Assembly: GCA_002724555.1 (NCBI GenBank)
Contig: PBOZ01000073.1
Coordinates: 1-64,000, forward strand
DNA from: Rickettsiales bacterium
GTDB lineage: Bacteria; Pseudomonadota; Alphaproteobacteria; UBA8366
Direction of reading: 5' to 3'
Length of the DNA: 64,000 nucleotides
This document shows, piece by piece, positions 36,090 through 45,600 of the stretch. The notes under the pieces are model-generated. The model saw nothing but the letters and a program-made list of their open reading frames with translations, was not told the origin of the DNA and searched no databases. Made by a program: the position numbers and the translations under genes. Positions within the stretch are counted from its first letter, which is position 1. Each line of letters starts with the position of its first letter.

Positions 36090-37202
36090 CTATTTATTTG
36101 CACGCCGGCCCAACCAGGTTCGATTCAGTTTTCTGGGCCACAGGATGTAACAGAAGGAGATTAGAAATGGTAAAATAACGCCAGCATACATCATGTATAT
36201 CATAACCGGTTGCTTGACGGCTAAACTTCGGGTGCCGAGACTTGCGATTAGAATAATTGCAGTCAGACCGATTGCTTTGAGAATATCTATTGCTTGTCCT
36301 CTCCGACTGTAGGAGCCCGTTAGCAAAACTGCGAGGGCGACTGCAGCACAGGTGATAGGTAACAGTGGTTGGACAATACGGCTATGGCCTTCCGCCAAAA
36401 GATCTGCGAAATTTGGTTCGCCCGGGCGGGTATCCGTTGGATCGAATAATTCGTTTAGATATCGTTCCCGAGGCTCTCGCCAACGATTCGCGTGTTCACC
36501 CGCTGTTCCCCCTATATCCAGTGTTGTTTGGTCGAATAACAACATCGAAAACGTACCGCGTGTTCTATCTACTTGTTGCCTGTTACCATTTACCAGGACG
36601 GCCCGTGGTCCATCATCTGTAGTGACCAAAGCGCCGCGTTGCGCCAGCCAGGTTTGCGGTTTATCGACATTTCTATTATCGTGAAGCATAATGCCACGGA
36701 GCTCTTGGTTTGCGCCTCGTTTGTGCACAAAGACGGTAACACCCGGTGCAATTGCGTTAAATGAACCTTCTTGCAGTAATACAGTTCCAAATTGATGCCG
36801 AATCAAAAATTCCTGATCTTTAAACTCACGGTATGATGTGGGCAAAAGATATAGCGTCAATACAGTCATGATGATCGATATGATGCCACCGACGACAAGT
36901 CCTGGCTTTGCCAAAGAATAATTACTCATGCCTGCGGTTCGCATGACGACGAGCTCGCTATCGGTTTGCAGTCGGTAATACGCGAAGAGGATTGTCGCAA
37001 TTGTCGCTATTGGTAGCAAAATCAGAAGCAATCTCGGTAGAATGAGCATGCTCATGTAGAGAAACAGACCGAAATTTAGCCCTCTGTTTATAATAAAGTC
37101 GAGCAAGGTTGATGCTTTCGCCAACCAAAATATCATGCATAAAATTGTTGTCGAAATTAGTGTGATTAACAGAAGCTGTTTCGTGATGTAGCGAAAGAGC
37201 AT
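36090..37202 (-). CDS. lptF: LPS export ABC transporter permease LptF
   Basis: Inner-membrane partner of LptG in LPS extraction, 370 residues, YjgP/YjgQ family. Six helices flank a periplasmic domain; the first is LLLITLISTTILCMIFWLA. Its conserved FAYYRLQTDSELVVMRTAGMS, the family signature, is near residues 70-90. The usual downstream gene lptG is displaced to 29628-30722. It is divergent from pepA, a common arrangement in alphaproteobacteria. Confidence 0.93.
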   Translation of the reverse strand: MLFRYITKQLLLITLISTTILCMIFWLAKASTLLDFIINRGLNFGLFLYMSMLILPRLLLILLPIATIATILFAYYRLQTDSELVVMRTAGMSNYSLAKPGLVVGGIISIIMTVLTLYLLPTSYREFKDQEFLIRHQFGTVLLQEGSFNAIAPGVTVFVHKRGANQELRGIMLHDNRNVDKPQTWLAQRGALVTTDDGPRAVLVNGNRQQVDRTRGTFSMLLFDQTTLDIGGTAGEHANRWREPRERYLNELFDPTDTRPGEPNFADLLAEGHSRIVQPLLPITCAAVALAVLLTGSYSRRGQAIDILKAIGLTAIILIASLGTRSLAVKQPVMIYMMYAGVILPFLISFCYILWPRKLNRTWLGRRANK

Positions 37203-37390
37203 TTTTGCTGGGACCGAATAGTGGTTTTAAGGCGAATCTCAAAGTTCACCCAATTTTGTTAAAACCTATCTTTAGTCCATATGAGCCGTCAAATATACTG
37301 TCGGCATACTTTTCTTTTGTTGGCACGGGAGTACAGTGATCCACTACTGCCGCAGATCGAGCGGCGTTCGTATTTTCGAGAGAGGAACTC

Positions 37391-38866
37391 ATGAAATTTT
37401 CTTTTTAAGAACCGGGATTGCCGAAGAATGGTACTGTTATTGTCTGCGTTGGGGATGGTAGCAGGTTGTACGCGACCGCAAAGCAACTCGATAAAACGAC
37501 TGGTGGTGCCATTTCGCGCGCTATCAAAGAAAGTCGATTTACAGGAAAGAATTCGCAATTTCTCGATATGATGGCGCCGAGCGGTGTCGCTTATGGACGT
37601 ATTATATTGGCTGGCATTGGAAAAGAATTCGATGAGAATAACCAGCAAGCCTTAGGGGGACGCTTATATGCTCGTCTTAATCAAGCAGGAATTAAGACTG
37701 CCCACTTGGCGATTGAAACGATAGGTCGTGATCCTTCCGGCGTGGCAGCAAATGTTGCTTATGGTGCGTTACTACGAAGTTATCGTTTCGATAAATATCG
37801 GACGAAAGAAAAAGCTGAAGCGAAACCTTCATTGAAGACGTTTACCCTTAGGGTAAAGGGAGCTGCTTCTGCCCGACGGGCCTTTAATCCGCTCGAGAAG
37901 ATTGCTGAGGGTGTTTTTTTTACTCGTGATCTTGTTTCGGAGCCGCCCAATGTTCTCTACCCAGAAAGTTTTGTTAAAGAGGTAAAATCTTTATCGAAGT
38001 TGGGCGTTAAGGTCGAGATACTTGGTGAAAAACAGATGCAAAAGCTCGGTATGGGTGCGCTTCTGGGAGTTGGGCAAGGTTCGATTCGCGAAAGCCAGGT
38101 CGCAATCATGCGTTGGGAGGGCGCTGCGAAATCTGTGAAGCCGATAGCGTTCATTGGCAAGGGAGTAACGTTTGATACCGGCGGCATTTCATTGAAGCCC
38201 GGACCTGGTATGCAAGATATGAAATGGGACATGGGTGGAGCGGGCACTGTTGCAGGCTTGATGAAGGCGCTTGCAGGCCGCAGAGCAAAAGTGAATGCGG
38301 TTGGGCTAATCGGCTTGGTTGAGAATATGCCGGATGGTAATGCGCAGCGTCCAGGGGATATCGTTACGACCATGTCTGGCCAAACAATCGAAATTCATAA
38401 TACCGACGCGGAAGGTCGTCTCGTCTTGGCGGATGTCCTATGGTACTGCCAAGACCGTTTCAAGCCACAATTAATGGTAGATTTGGCGACTCTGACCGGC
38501 GCAATAATTATCAGTCTTGGACACGAATATGCAGGTATGTTTTCCAATAATGAAAAATTATCGGACCAATTGACTAAAGCGGGCCTCGCGACCGGAGAGA
38601 AGGTCTGGCGCATGCCACTCCACGATTCCTTTGATAAGAAGATCAACACTGATGGCGCGGATATGAAGAATGTGGCGGGCCGGGATGGTGGCTCAATTAC
38701 AGCGGCACAACTTCTCCAGCGTTTTGTCAACAAAGTGCCGTGGGCGCATCTCGATATCGCGGGTATGGCTTGGTCAAGCTCAGCGGTGCCGACGGCAGCG
38801 CGAGGTGCTACCGGTTATGGCGTTCGACTTCTTGACTGCTTTGTAGCGGAGAATTACGAAGGCTAG
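37391..38866 (+). CDS. pepA: Leucyl aminopeptidase PepA, with an in-frame stop near the start
   Basis: Cytosolic M17 aminopeptidase. The catalytic C-terminal half has the metal-binding and active-site motifs VTFDTGGISLKPG, MKWDMGGAG and NTDAEGRLVLADVL. The apparent native start is ATG 37391, with AGAGGAACTC directly before it, reading MKFSF, then TAA at 37406-37408, then EPGLPKNGTVIV in the same frame. Related enzymes start with a very similar MKFSF-like peptide followed by such a segment, so the TAA interrupts a conserved N-terminus. Either this is a true nonsense change bypassed by re-initiation (TTG 37418 gives a 482-residue protein), readthrough, or a base error. The intact remainder suggests the enzyme is still made. 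I give the full extent including the stop. Confidence 0.85.
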
Positions 38867-38872
38867 AGCGCG

Positions 38873-39337
38873 GTGACTGAAATTCGCTTCTATCATTTAC
38901 AACGCAGCGCTTTGGAACATGCGTTGCCAAAACTCCTTGAGAAGACGCTGGAACGTGGCTGGCGTGCTGTAGTGATGACAGGTTCTGAGGATCGGGTAGA
39001 AGCCTTAAATACAGTTCTCTGGAACTACGCGCCGGAGGGGTTTTTGCCACACGGTAGTAAGAAAGATGGCTATCCCGAGCGTCAACCTGTGTGGCTGACA
39101 GATCAGGATGAAAATCCCAATGCAGCGGCCGTTTTGTTTTTGGTCGACGGTGCCAATTCTGAAAGAATTTCTGAATTTGAGCTTTGTTGTGAAGTTTTTG
39201 ATGGGCGCGACGATGACGCGGTCACGGCTGTGCGCAAACATTGGAAGCTGCGTATGAACAGTGGGTTTGCCCTTACATATTGGCAGCAGACAGAAGAAGG
39301 TGCCTGGGAGAAGAAAGCGGAAAAAGCCGCGCTATGA
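38873..39337 (+). CDS. holC: DNA polymerase III chi subunit
   Basis: Accessory subunit linking the clamp loader to SSB, 154 residues from GTG 38873. The family N-terminus (TEIRFYHLQRSALEHALPKLLEK) and the core (VMTGSEDRVEALNTVLWNY, then PVWLTD) are present. The pepA-holC order is standard in alphaproteobacteria. It starts six bases after the pepA stop and is convergent with the ABC-F gene. Confidence 0.92.
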   Translation: MTEIRFYHLQRSALEHALPKLLEKTLERGWRAVVMTGSEDRVEALNTVLWNYAPEGFLPHGSKKDGYPERQPVWLTDQDENPNAAAVLFLVDGANSERISEFELCCEVFDGRDDDAVTAVRKHWKLRMNSGFALTYWQQTEEGAWEKKAEKAAL

Positions 39338-39367
39338 ACAATTATGCTTTGGCAAAGAAAACGCAGT

Positions 39368-41245
39368 TCATGTATTCGCTTCAAGCGCTTCCTGGACTTC
39401 AAGCCATCTGTTCTCCGCCGCGGCAAGGCCGTCATCAAGTTCGGCCTTTCGTTTCGCGAGTTTTGCGAATTCGGATGTTGGACCTTCGTATACCTCCGGA
39501 TCAGAGAGTTTTTTGGATATCTTGTCGCGTTCAGTGGATATTCGTTCCATTTCTTTCTCCGCGGCCTTCGCTGCGTTTCTGAGTTTGGCTTTAGACGCTC
39601 GCAATTCGGCTCGCTTTTGGCGTTCCGTCCGCTTTGAGAGGGTAACAGATGTTCCCAGCCTGCCTTGTCGGCGGGCTTGACGACCGTCGTCTAGAATTTG
39701 TTTCCGATAGTCTGATACATCACCGTCAAAGGGCGTACATGTATGATTTTTGATTAGCCACAACCTATCCGCTACCAAAGATACGAGGTGGGGGTCGTGG
39801 CTGACTAGGACAACAGCGCCTTCAAAATCATTCAGCGCATGCACGAGGGCTTCGCGTGCATCGATATCCAGATGGTTTGTTGGTTCATCCAGGAGTAATA
39901 AATGAGGTTTTCGTACGGTAATTGTAGCGAGAACCAGGCGTGCCTTTTCACCGCCGGAAAGGTGCTCGATTTTGGTATTAGCTTTGTCCTGTTCGAGCCC
40001 GAAACGGCCTAAATGACCCCTGATTTTTGCATCACTGGAGTCAGTCATATTCTCAGCTAGGTGCTGGAAGGCTGTTACTACTGGGTCGATTAGGTCGAAT
40101 TGATTCTGGGCAAAATATCCAACATCCAGTTTTCCATGACGGCGCTTGTTACCGGACATTTCTCTCAGCTCTCCTGCTAGCAGGCGCAAGAAAGTTGTTT
40201 TACCGTTACCATTCGCACCTAGGAGCGCAATTCGGTCATCCATATCAAGTCGGATGTTCAAGTTGCGCAGAACAGGATTGTTTTTTTCGTAACCGACTGA
40301 CACTCCTTCGAGCACGAAGATAGGGGGCGCGAGTTTTGCCGGTTGTGGAAATTCGAACTTCGCTGATCGATCTCCTGTGACGGCGACGCTTGGTTCCATA
40401 CGTTCGAGGATTTTCAACCGACTCTGAGCTTGCCGCGCCTTACTCGCCTTGTAACGGAAGCGGTCCACGAAGGCCTGTATGTGTTCCCGCTCTGCCTGTT
40501 GGCGTTCAAATGCAGCTTGTCGTTGTGCATTTCTTTCTCGCCGGGTCCGTTCGAATTTTTCAAAATTACCAGCATAATACGTCAGACTTCGGCTTTCCAA
40601 ATTAAGAATTCCATCGGCCACGCGGTTCAGCAACTCTTTGTCATGGCTGACCAATAGAAGTCCGTTTGGATAGCGTGCAAGATAGCCCTCTAGCCAAATC
40701 GTTGCCTCGAGATCGAGATGGTTCGTAGGTTCATCTAGAAGTAGAAAGTCGGGTTCGCTATGTAGAACAGCGGCGAGTGCGACACGCATGCGCCATCCAC
40801 CAGAGAAGGTTTCTAGTGGTCTGTTCTGTGTCTCTTCGTCAAATCCGAGCCCTGCGAGAATTCGTGCAACTCGCGCGGGAGCCGCAGAAGCATCAATATC
40901 GTTCAGTCGTTCGTGAATTGCTGCAACGCGATTGCCGTTCTGCGCCGTCTTCAGTTCGGTCAAAAGTGATGTGCGTTCTGTGTTCGCTGCGAGTACGTGT
41001 CCTAAGGGCGTTTGATCGCCGGTCGGTGTTTCTTGAGCTACTGTTCCAATCAGAGCATTTTTACGGTGTTTGATCGCACCTGCCTCGATGTTGATCTGTC
41101 CAAGGATAGCCTTGAGAAGGGTAGATTTGCCCGTGCCATTCCGCCCGACTAGACCGACCCGGCCGCGTTCGGGAAGCTGTACCGAGGCATTTTCAATCAG
41201 CAATCGGCTGCCGATTCTTATGGAAAGACCGTTTAATGCTAACAT
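39368..41245 (-). CDS. ABC-F family ATPase (Uup/EttA-like)
   Basis: Soluble ATPase with two ABC domains in one chain, 625 residues. Two Walker A motifs (GRNGTGKST near residue 37, GANGNGKTT near 345), two signatures (FSGGWRMRV and LSGGEKARL), and two DEPTNHLD boxes are seen. Between them is the charged interdomain linker (about residues 230-310) that reaches into the ribosome in ABC-F proteins. The C-terminal ~90 residues form a charged coiled coil, as in Uup, which suggests a ribosome- or nucleic-acid-related role. No membrane domain is present, so this is not a transporter. Confidence 0.92.
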   Translation of the reverse strand: MLALNGLSIRIGSRLLIENASVQLPERGRVGLVGRNGTGKSTLLKAILGQINIEAGAIKHRKNALIGTVAQETPTGDQTPLGHVLAANTERTSLLTELKTAQNGNRVAAIHERLNDIDASAAPARVARILAGLGFDEETQNRPLETFSGGWRMRVALAAVLHSEPDFLLLDEPTNHLDLEATIWLEGYLARYPNGLLLVSHDKELLNRVADGILNLESRSLTYYAGNFEKFERTRRERNAQRQAAFERQQAEREHIQAFVDRFRYKASKARQAQSRLKILERMEPSVAVTGDRSAKFEFPQPAKLAPPIFVLEGVSVGYEKNNPVLRNLNIRLDMDDRIALLGANGNGKTTFLRLLAGELREMSGNKRRHGKLDVGYFAQNQFDLIDPVVTAFQHLAENMTDSSDAKIRGHLGRFGLEQDKANTKIEHLSGGEKARLVLATITVRKPHLLLLDEPTNHLDIDAREALVHALNDFEGAVVLVSHDPHLVSLVADRLWLIKNHTCTPFDGDVSDYRKQILDDGRQARRQGRLGTSVTLSKRTERQKRAELRASKAKLRNAAKAAEKEMERISTERDKISKKLSDPEVYEGPTSEFAKLAKRKAELDDGLAAAENRWLEVQEALEANT

Positions 41246-41390
41246 GGGATCGGGTGAATATCATGTGACGACGGCGTTGTCAGGTGATTACGCTGTGAAA
41301 TCGATTTATAGTAACGGCTTGCCGTATGGGGTTATGCCGTCTATAACCCGGCGCCTCAAGTGATTGGCAAAGGTATGGAGGCTGTCCGAT

Positions 41391-41813
41391 ATGGCGGTCG
41401 AAAGAACGTTATCGATTATCAAACCGGATGCGACGCGACGTAACCTCACCGGGCAGATCAATGCGCGTTTTGAGGCAGCGGGTCTTCGCATTGTTGCACA
41501 AAAGCGAATAAGTCTGACGCGTGCGCAAGCTGAGCAGTTTTATTATGTTCACAAGGAACGTGCCTTTTTTGGTGATCTCTGTGACTTCATGTCTTCAGGA
41601 CCGATCGTCGTGCAGGTTTTGGAAGGCGAAGAAGCAATTTCTCGGAATCGAGAAATCATGGGGGCAACAAACCCGGCAAATGCCGATGATGGCACAATTC
41701 GAAAGGACTTCGGAGAGTCGGTTGAGGCTAATTCAGCACATGGCTCCGACGCGTCTGAAACGGCTGCCTGGGAGATTTCTTATTTTTTTGCCGGAATGGA
41801 AATCGTCGGTTAG
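41391..41813 (+). CDS. ndk: Nucleoside diphosphate kinase
   Basis: Equalises NTP and dNTP pools by phosphate transfer, 140 residues. The start is ATG 41391 ([17 protein letters not shown]); upstream in-frame codons from 41364 are not conserved. The phospho-acceptor histidine is His117 in ANSAHGSD. Length is standard. A strong terminator follows 28 bases after the stop. Confidence 0.97.
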   Translation: MAVERTLSIIKPDATRRNLTGQINARFEAAGLRIVAQKRISLTRAQAEQFYYVHKERAFFGDLCDFMSSGPIVVQVLEGEEAISRNREIMGATNPANADDGTIRKDFGESVEANSAHGSDASETAAWEISYFFAGMEIVG

Positions 41814-41841
41814 CTCAAATTTTTATAGCAAAGTGCAGAAC

Positions 41842-41877
41842 ACGTAATGCGCTCCAAATGGTGCGCATTACGTTTTT
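41842..41877 (+). terminator. Intrinsic terminator after ndk
   Basis: An 11-bp perfect stem (acgtaatgcgc at 41842-41852 with gcgcattacgt at 41863-41873, ten-base loop) is followed by a run of T (ttttt to 41877). This is a canonical Rho-independent terminator for ndk. On the minus strand it lacks a T-tract, so it acts mainly on plus transcripts; it lies between the ndk and cox IV stop codons. Confidence 0.88.
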
Positions 41878-41895
41878 AAGATTGGCTAAGTGTTG

Positions 41896-42030
41896 CTATA
41901 ACAACGCACCAGCCATTAGCAGTAAGATAATTGCTATCGAAACCGTCGATACGAGGAACAACTTGCAAACGCGTGACCAAGTTTTGAGATGCTCCTCGCT
42001 GGATTTGAGATAATCTAGTTCCGGAACCAT
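41896..42030 (-). CDS. Aa3-type cytochrome c oxidase subunit IV, small membrane protein
   Basis: A 44-codon gene easily missed by length filters. The protein has a short polar N-terminus with YLKSSEEHLKTWSRVCKLF and one membrane helix (VSTVSIAIILLLMAGALL) at the C-terminus. This is the architecture of bacterial aa3-type cytochrome oxidase subunit IV (COX4_pro_2): a TW motif directly before a single helix that ends in an MA-rich segment. The ATG at 42030 has GGGGAG about ten bases upstream. It lies 66 bases after purN on the same strand, so it may be expressed from the purM-purN operon. I call it from pattern; a profile search would settle it. Confidence 0.72.
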   Translation of the reverse strand: MVPELDYLKSSEEHLKTWSRVCKLFLVSTVSIAIILLLMAGALL

Positions 42031-42096
42031 TTACGATGCACTCCCCATATTCGTGTAAATTATTTCGTATACGTTCCAACGCTCTGGTGCAAGTCG

Positions 42097-42765
42097 TTAG
42101 GTTAATGGAATAGCGGGGTTAACCGTTGCCCCTGGGAGCTGTTCGCTGTTATCATTGATTATCGCGCGTTTACCTTCGATTTTGACTTTGCCTTCGCCAA
42201 TTAACTGAAGCGCTAACGGGTAGATCAAATGTTCCTGTGCTAAAACGCGTGCTTCGAGTGAAGTGGCATCATCATTTAATGAAATTGGGACGGCGGATTG
42301 GATGATAATTGGGCCTTCATCCATAGCCGGACGCACAAAGTGCACTGTGCAACCGCTGTAACGCACCCCGGCTTCGATCGCGCGTTTATGAGTTTGAAGG
42401 CCTTTGAATGCCGGTAGCAGGGACGGATGTATATTGATCAGTTGATTTCGCCATTTATTTACGAATTCTTCTGTCAGTAAACGCATAAAGCCCGCGAGTG
42501 CGATTAACTCAGTTCCCGCCGTGCGGATTTCCTTATCTAAATCTGCTTCAAAAGATAGGCGGTCAGGGTAATTGTGGTGTGGCACTACGGCTGTAGGAAT
42601 ACCTGCTTTTGTGGCCTTGCTCAGCCCCCCAGCATTGGTTTCGTTTGATATAACACGAACTATTTCAGCTGGAAAATTAGAAGCGGCACAGGCATCAATC
42701 AGTGCCTGTAAATTGCTGCCGCGCCCAGAAATAAGAACAGTAACTTTTAAGCGCGGTACAGCCAA
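42097..42765 (-). CDS. purN: Phosphoribosylglycinamide formyltransferase PurN
   Basis: Folate-dependent formylation of GAR, third step of purine synthesis, 222 residues. The N-terminal phosphate-binding ISGRGSNLQALID, the catalytic segment LAGFMRLLTEEFV, and INIHPSLLPAFKG with its catalytic histidine are clear; the catalytic aspartate lies in RPAMDEGPII. The stop is close to the cox IV-like gene, and the start is at the base next to the purM stop (42766), so purM-purN is one operon. Confidence 0.97.
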   Translation of the reverse strand: MAVPRLKVTVLISGRGSNLQALIDACAASNFPAEIVRVISNETNAGGLSKATKAGIPTAVVPHHNYPDRLSFEADLDKEIRTAGTELIALAGFMRLLTEEFVNKWRNQLINIHPSLLPAFKGLQTHKRAIEAGVRYSGCTVHFVRPAMDEGPIIIQSAVPISLNDDATSLEARVLAQEHLIYPLALQLIGEGKVKIEGKRAIINDNSEQLPGATVNPAIPLT

Positions 42766-43797
42766 CTAACCCTCCATTCGAATGACCGTTGAATTCTGTT
42801 GCATCGCGGTTCGGCCTATTTCGAAAACTTCCTCGCCGTGCTCTGCGAGTATTGCTTTTATCTCATCTGTTGCGTTTGGTGCTACAATTATCACCATTCC
42901 AATTCCCATGTTAAAAGTACGCTCCATTTCATCAATTGGAACAGCGCCTTCATGAGCAATCCAATCGAAAATGGGCATTTTCGGCCAGTTGCCTCTATTA
43001 ATTTCCGCTGCTATGCCAACTGGAAGGATGCGCGGGATGTTTTCAATCAGACCCCCACCTGTAATGTGCGCGATGCCACGTACACCCCCCGTGGCGATTG
43101 CAGAGAGACATGTTTTTACGTAGATCCTGGTCGGAGCTAATAGCGCCTCGCCCAAGGTTTGTCGCGGGTCGAAGGGTGCGGTATTTGAGAGGGAAGCACC
43201 AGAGCGTTCAATGATACGCCGCACCAAAGAAAATCCGTTGGAGTGGATGCCGTTTGACCTAAGTCCTAAGATAATATCGCCGTCGGAAATTGCTCCGCCG
43301 TCGATTATTGCGTTTCTTTCGACGGCGCCGACGCTGAATCCTGCGAGATCGTATTCGCCGTCATCATACATCCCTGGCATTTCGGCGGTCTCTCCGCCAA
43401 TTAATGCACAACCTGCCTGACGGCAACCGTCTGCGATACCGGAAATAACGGTGGCGGCCACGCTCGTCTCGAGTGTTCCTGTCGCTAGATAGTCCAGAAA
43501 GAAGAGCGGTTCAGCTCCTTGGACAATCAAGTCATTGACACACATCGCCACTAAATCAATGCCAACAGTGTCATGGATACTGGTGGCAAATGCGAGCTTC
43601 AATTTTGTGCCGACACCATCGGTCGCTGCGACTAAGATCGGGTCTTCGAATCCAGACGCGCCGAGATCAAACAGACCACCGAATCCGCCCAAGTCCGCCT
43701 CTGTTCCCCGTCTTGCTGTCGATCGGGCGAGCGGTTTTAGGGCTTGGACCAATGCGTTACCAGCGTCGATGTCTACACCGGCGCCACGGTACGTCAT
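42766..43797 (-). CDS. purM: Phosphoribosylformylglycinamidine cyclo-ligase PurM
   Basis: AIR synthetase of purine synthesis, 343 residues. The N-terminal [10 protein letters not shown], the ATP-binding region [10 protein letters not shown] and [11 protein letters not shown], and the C-terminal [11 protein letters not shown] are typical. Length is standard. It is divergent from the DUF2066 gene across about 90 bases, which must hold both promoters. Confidence 0.97.
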   Translation of the reverse strand: MTYRGAGVDIDAGNALVQALKPLARSTARRGTEADLGGFGGLFDLGASGFEDPILVAATDGVGTKLKLAFATSIHDTVGIDLVAMCVNDLIVQGAEPLFFLDYLATGTLETSVAATVISGIADGCRQAGCALIGGETAEMPGMYDDGEYDLAGFSVGAVERNAIIDGGAISDGDIILGLRSNGIHSNGFSLVRRIIERSGASLSNTAPFDPRQTLGEALLAPTRIYVKTCLSAIATGGVRGIAHITGGGLIENIPRILPVGIAAEINRGNWPKMPIFDWIAHEGAVPIDEMERTFNMGIGMVIIVAPNATDEIKAILAEHGEEVFEIGRTAMQQNSTVIRMEG

Positions 43798-43889
43798 TGG
43801 AGTTCTAGGAGGCCGAGTTACTATGGCGTCCTCTCAGTGAAGCTGTATATACTAGTTTGTCAAAAATACTTGATCCAGAGGCGTTTGCA

Positions 43890-45002
43890 ATGATCGATCG
43901 CCGGAAATTTTCACATGGTCTCGGCATCCTTGCGATAGTTTGGCTCGTACACGCAGGTACGCAGGCTATAGCAGACGTTCGAAATCTCTATACAGTGGAA
44001 GGCGTTTCGGTCGATGAACGGGCGATCGACGAGGTTACAGCAAAATCGCTAGGGATCGTAAAAGCTCAACAGAAAGCGCTTCACGCGCTTATTCAAAAAA
44101 TAACTTTGCGAGATCATTACGATCGACTTCCGCAGGTCGATCAGAAGATAATTCAACAAACGATTCGCGATTACGCTGTTGCGAAGGAAAAATTTGGTGG
44201 GGGGCGGTATCTTGCGGAACTAACGGTTCGTTTTAAACGAGCGGCCGTAAGGGCTTTGCTCAAAAAAAATAGAGTGCCGATCGCAGAAACTGTTAGCCGA
44301 GCTGTTGTTGTTATTCCAGTATACCGTGCGGCTGGGTCTATCCTGCTTTGGGATGATCCGAATCCCTGGTTTGCAGCTTGGGCTAGCCGACAGTCACCGG
44401 ATGGCTTGCTGCCGATGGTGGTCCCACTGGGAGATTTTTCCGACATAACGGTTATCAGTGCGGAGCAGGCTTTTAACGGGGACGAAGACCGGTTGTCCGC
44501 GATCGCAAAGAAGTACGGTGCGATTGGAACATTGGTCACCCTTGCCGAATTGGATATTGACCCGAAAACCAGTGTGCCTTCTGTTCAAATATCGATGACA
44601 AGATTCGGAAAGGCAGATGCTGGACGGGTGTTTGTTCGTAGTTTTTCCGGGACGCGGGAAAGTGGTGTGGACGAACTTTTGAAGGAAGCTGTCGAAGCAC
44701 TTGTTATCCGGGCGGAAGAAGATTGGAAACGGGATAATTTACAAGGCTTATCCGCACAACAAAAGATCAGTATCCATGTTCCGCTCACATCTTTAAAATA
44801 TTGGCTGACTATTCGAGATCGCCTGGGAAAAGTTTCACCGATAATTAATATAGACGTTGAACACCTATCAGTAGCGGAAGCTCAGGTTAATATACGGTAC
44901 TCGGGCGGGCCGGATCAGTTAAGACGATCCATGGCGCAGAGTGATCTGGATTTGGAATTTACGAAAGAAGAGAGTCGATATGTTCTTCGGCTCGGCCGGT
45001 AG
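43890..45002 (+). CDS. DUF2066 domain-containing protein
   Basis: 370-residue exported protein. I place the start at ATG 43890 (MIDRRKFSHGLGILAIVWLV) with agagg upstream; a TTG at 43857 is an earlier in-frame codon without support. A signal peptide or anchor covers about residues 8-30, ending near THAGTQAIADV-like sequence. The following region has the DUF2066 pattern (LYTVEGVSVDERA, KAQQKALHALIQKI). Its role is unknown. It heads the DUF2066-pgsA-perM-hdaA operon, with short spacers throughout, a conserved alphaproteobacterial arrangement next to purM. Confidence 0.85.
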   Translation: MIDRRKFSHGLGILAIVWLVHAGTQAIADVRNLYTVEGVSVDERAIDEVTAKSLGIVKAQQKALHALIQKITLRDHYDRLPQVDQKIIQQTIRDYAVAKEKFGGGRYLAELTVRFKRAAVRALLKKNRVPIAETVSRAVVVIPVYRAAGSILLWDDPNPWFAAWASRQSPDGLLPMVVPLGDFSDITVISAEQAFNGDEDRLSAIAKKYGAIGTLVTLAELDIDPKTSVPSVQISMTRFGKADAGRVFVRSFSGTRESGVDELLKEAVEALVIRAEEDWKRDNLQGLSAQQKISIHVPLTSLKYWLTIRDRLGKVSPIINIDVEHLSVAEAQVNIRYSGGPDQLRRSMAQSDLDLEFTKEESRYVLRLGR

Positions 45003-45021
45003 AAATTCTAATGGTTAATTA

Positions 45022-45600
45022 ATGATGAAAGTCCTTCGCCTCCTGCCGAATGGTATATCCTTGCTCCGCATATTAGCTGTGCCATTAACAGTCTATTTGC
45101 TGTTGTCTCAGGAAATTGCCACTGCATTTTGGGTCATAATCGTTGCCGGTGTGAGCGACGGTTTGGATGGCTACCTTGCGAAACGCCTTAATGCTGTAAC
45201 GCGCATCGGGACATATCTGGATCCATTAGCGGACAAAACGATGTTAATCGCAGTTTGCCTATGCTTAGCCCACCTTGGTTTTTTGCCGTGTTGGATTATT
45301 GCTCTTGCGATATTGCGCGATTTGCTAATTCTTGGTGGTGTCCTTTTAAGCAATATTTTGGAGCTTGAGTTGAACGTCGACCCTATTTTGATCAGTAAGC
45401 TAAATACAGTTTTGCAAATTTTTATGGTTTCATTCGCTCTTGGACATGAGGCATTGGGCTGGGATTTATTGCAGGCGGTTAGCGCGCTCGTCTACCTGGT
45501 AGCATTTACCACTGTTGTTTCCGGAACATTATATTTGGCGCGTTGGACAGGAACTTTGACTTCTGGCGGAAATCAAGCTTCAGGAGTGAATATCAAGTGA
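45022..45600 (+). CDS. CDP-alcohol phosphatidyltransferase (PgsA-like)
   Basis: Inner-membrane phospholipid-synthesis enzyme, 192 residues with about five helices. The CDP-alcohol motif is visible as SDGLDGYLAKR...GTYLDPLADK: DG, two residues, A(K), then G and two aspartates at the usual spacing. Many members have AR where this has AK. The likely reaction is CDP-diacylglycerol with glycerol-3-phosphate, or with another alcohol. It overlaps the PerM-type gene by the GTGA junction. Confidence 0.85.
   Translation: MMKVLRLLPNGISLLRILAVPLTVYLLLSQEIATAFWVIIVAGVSDGLDGYLAKRLNAVTRIGTYLDPLADKTMLIAVCLCLAHLGFLPCWIIALAILRDLLILGGVLLSNILELELNVDPILISKLNTVLQIFMVSFALGHEALGWDLLQAVSALVYLVAFTTVVSGTLYLARWTGTLTSGGNQASGVNIK

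Noticed and set aside
41876-42079. 67-codon minus-strand frame overlapping the cox IV-like gene
   Set aside because: It is in another frame of the same region; the 44-codon frame at 41896-42030 has a ribosome site and family-like sequence, and this one does not.
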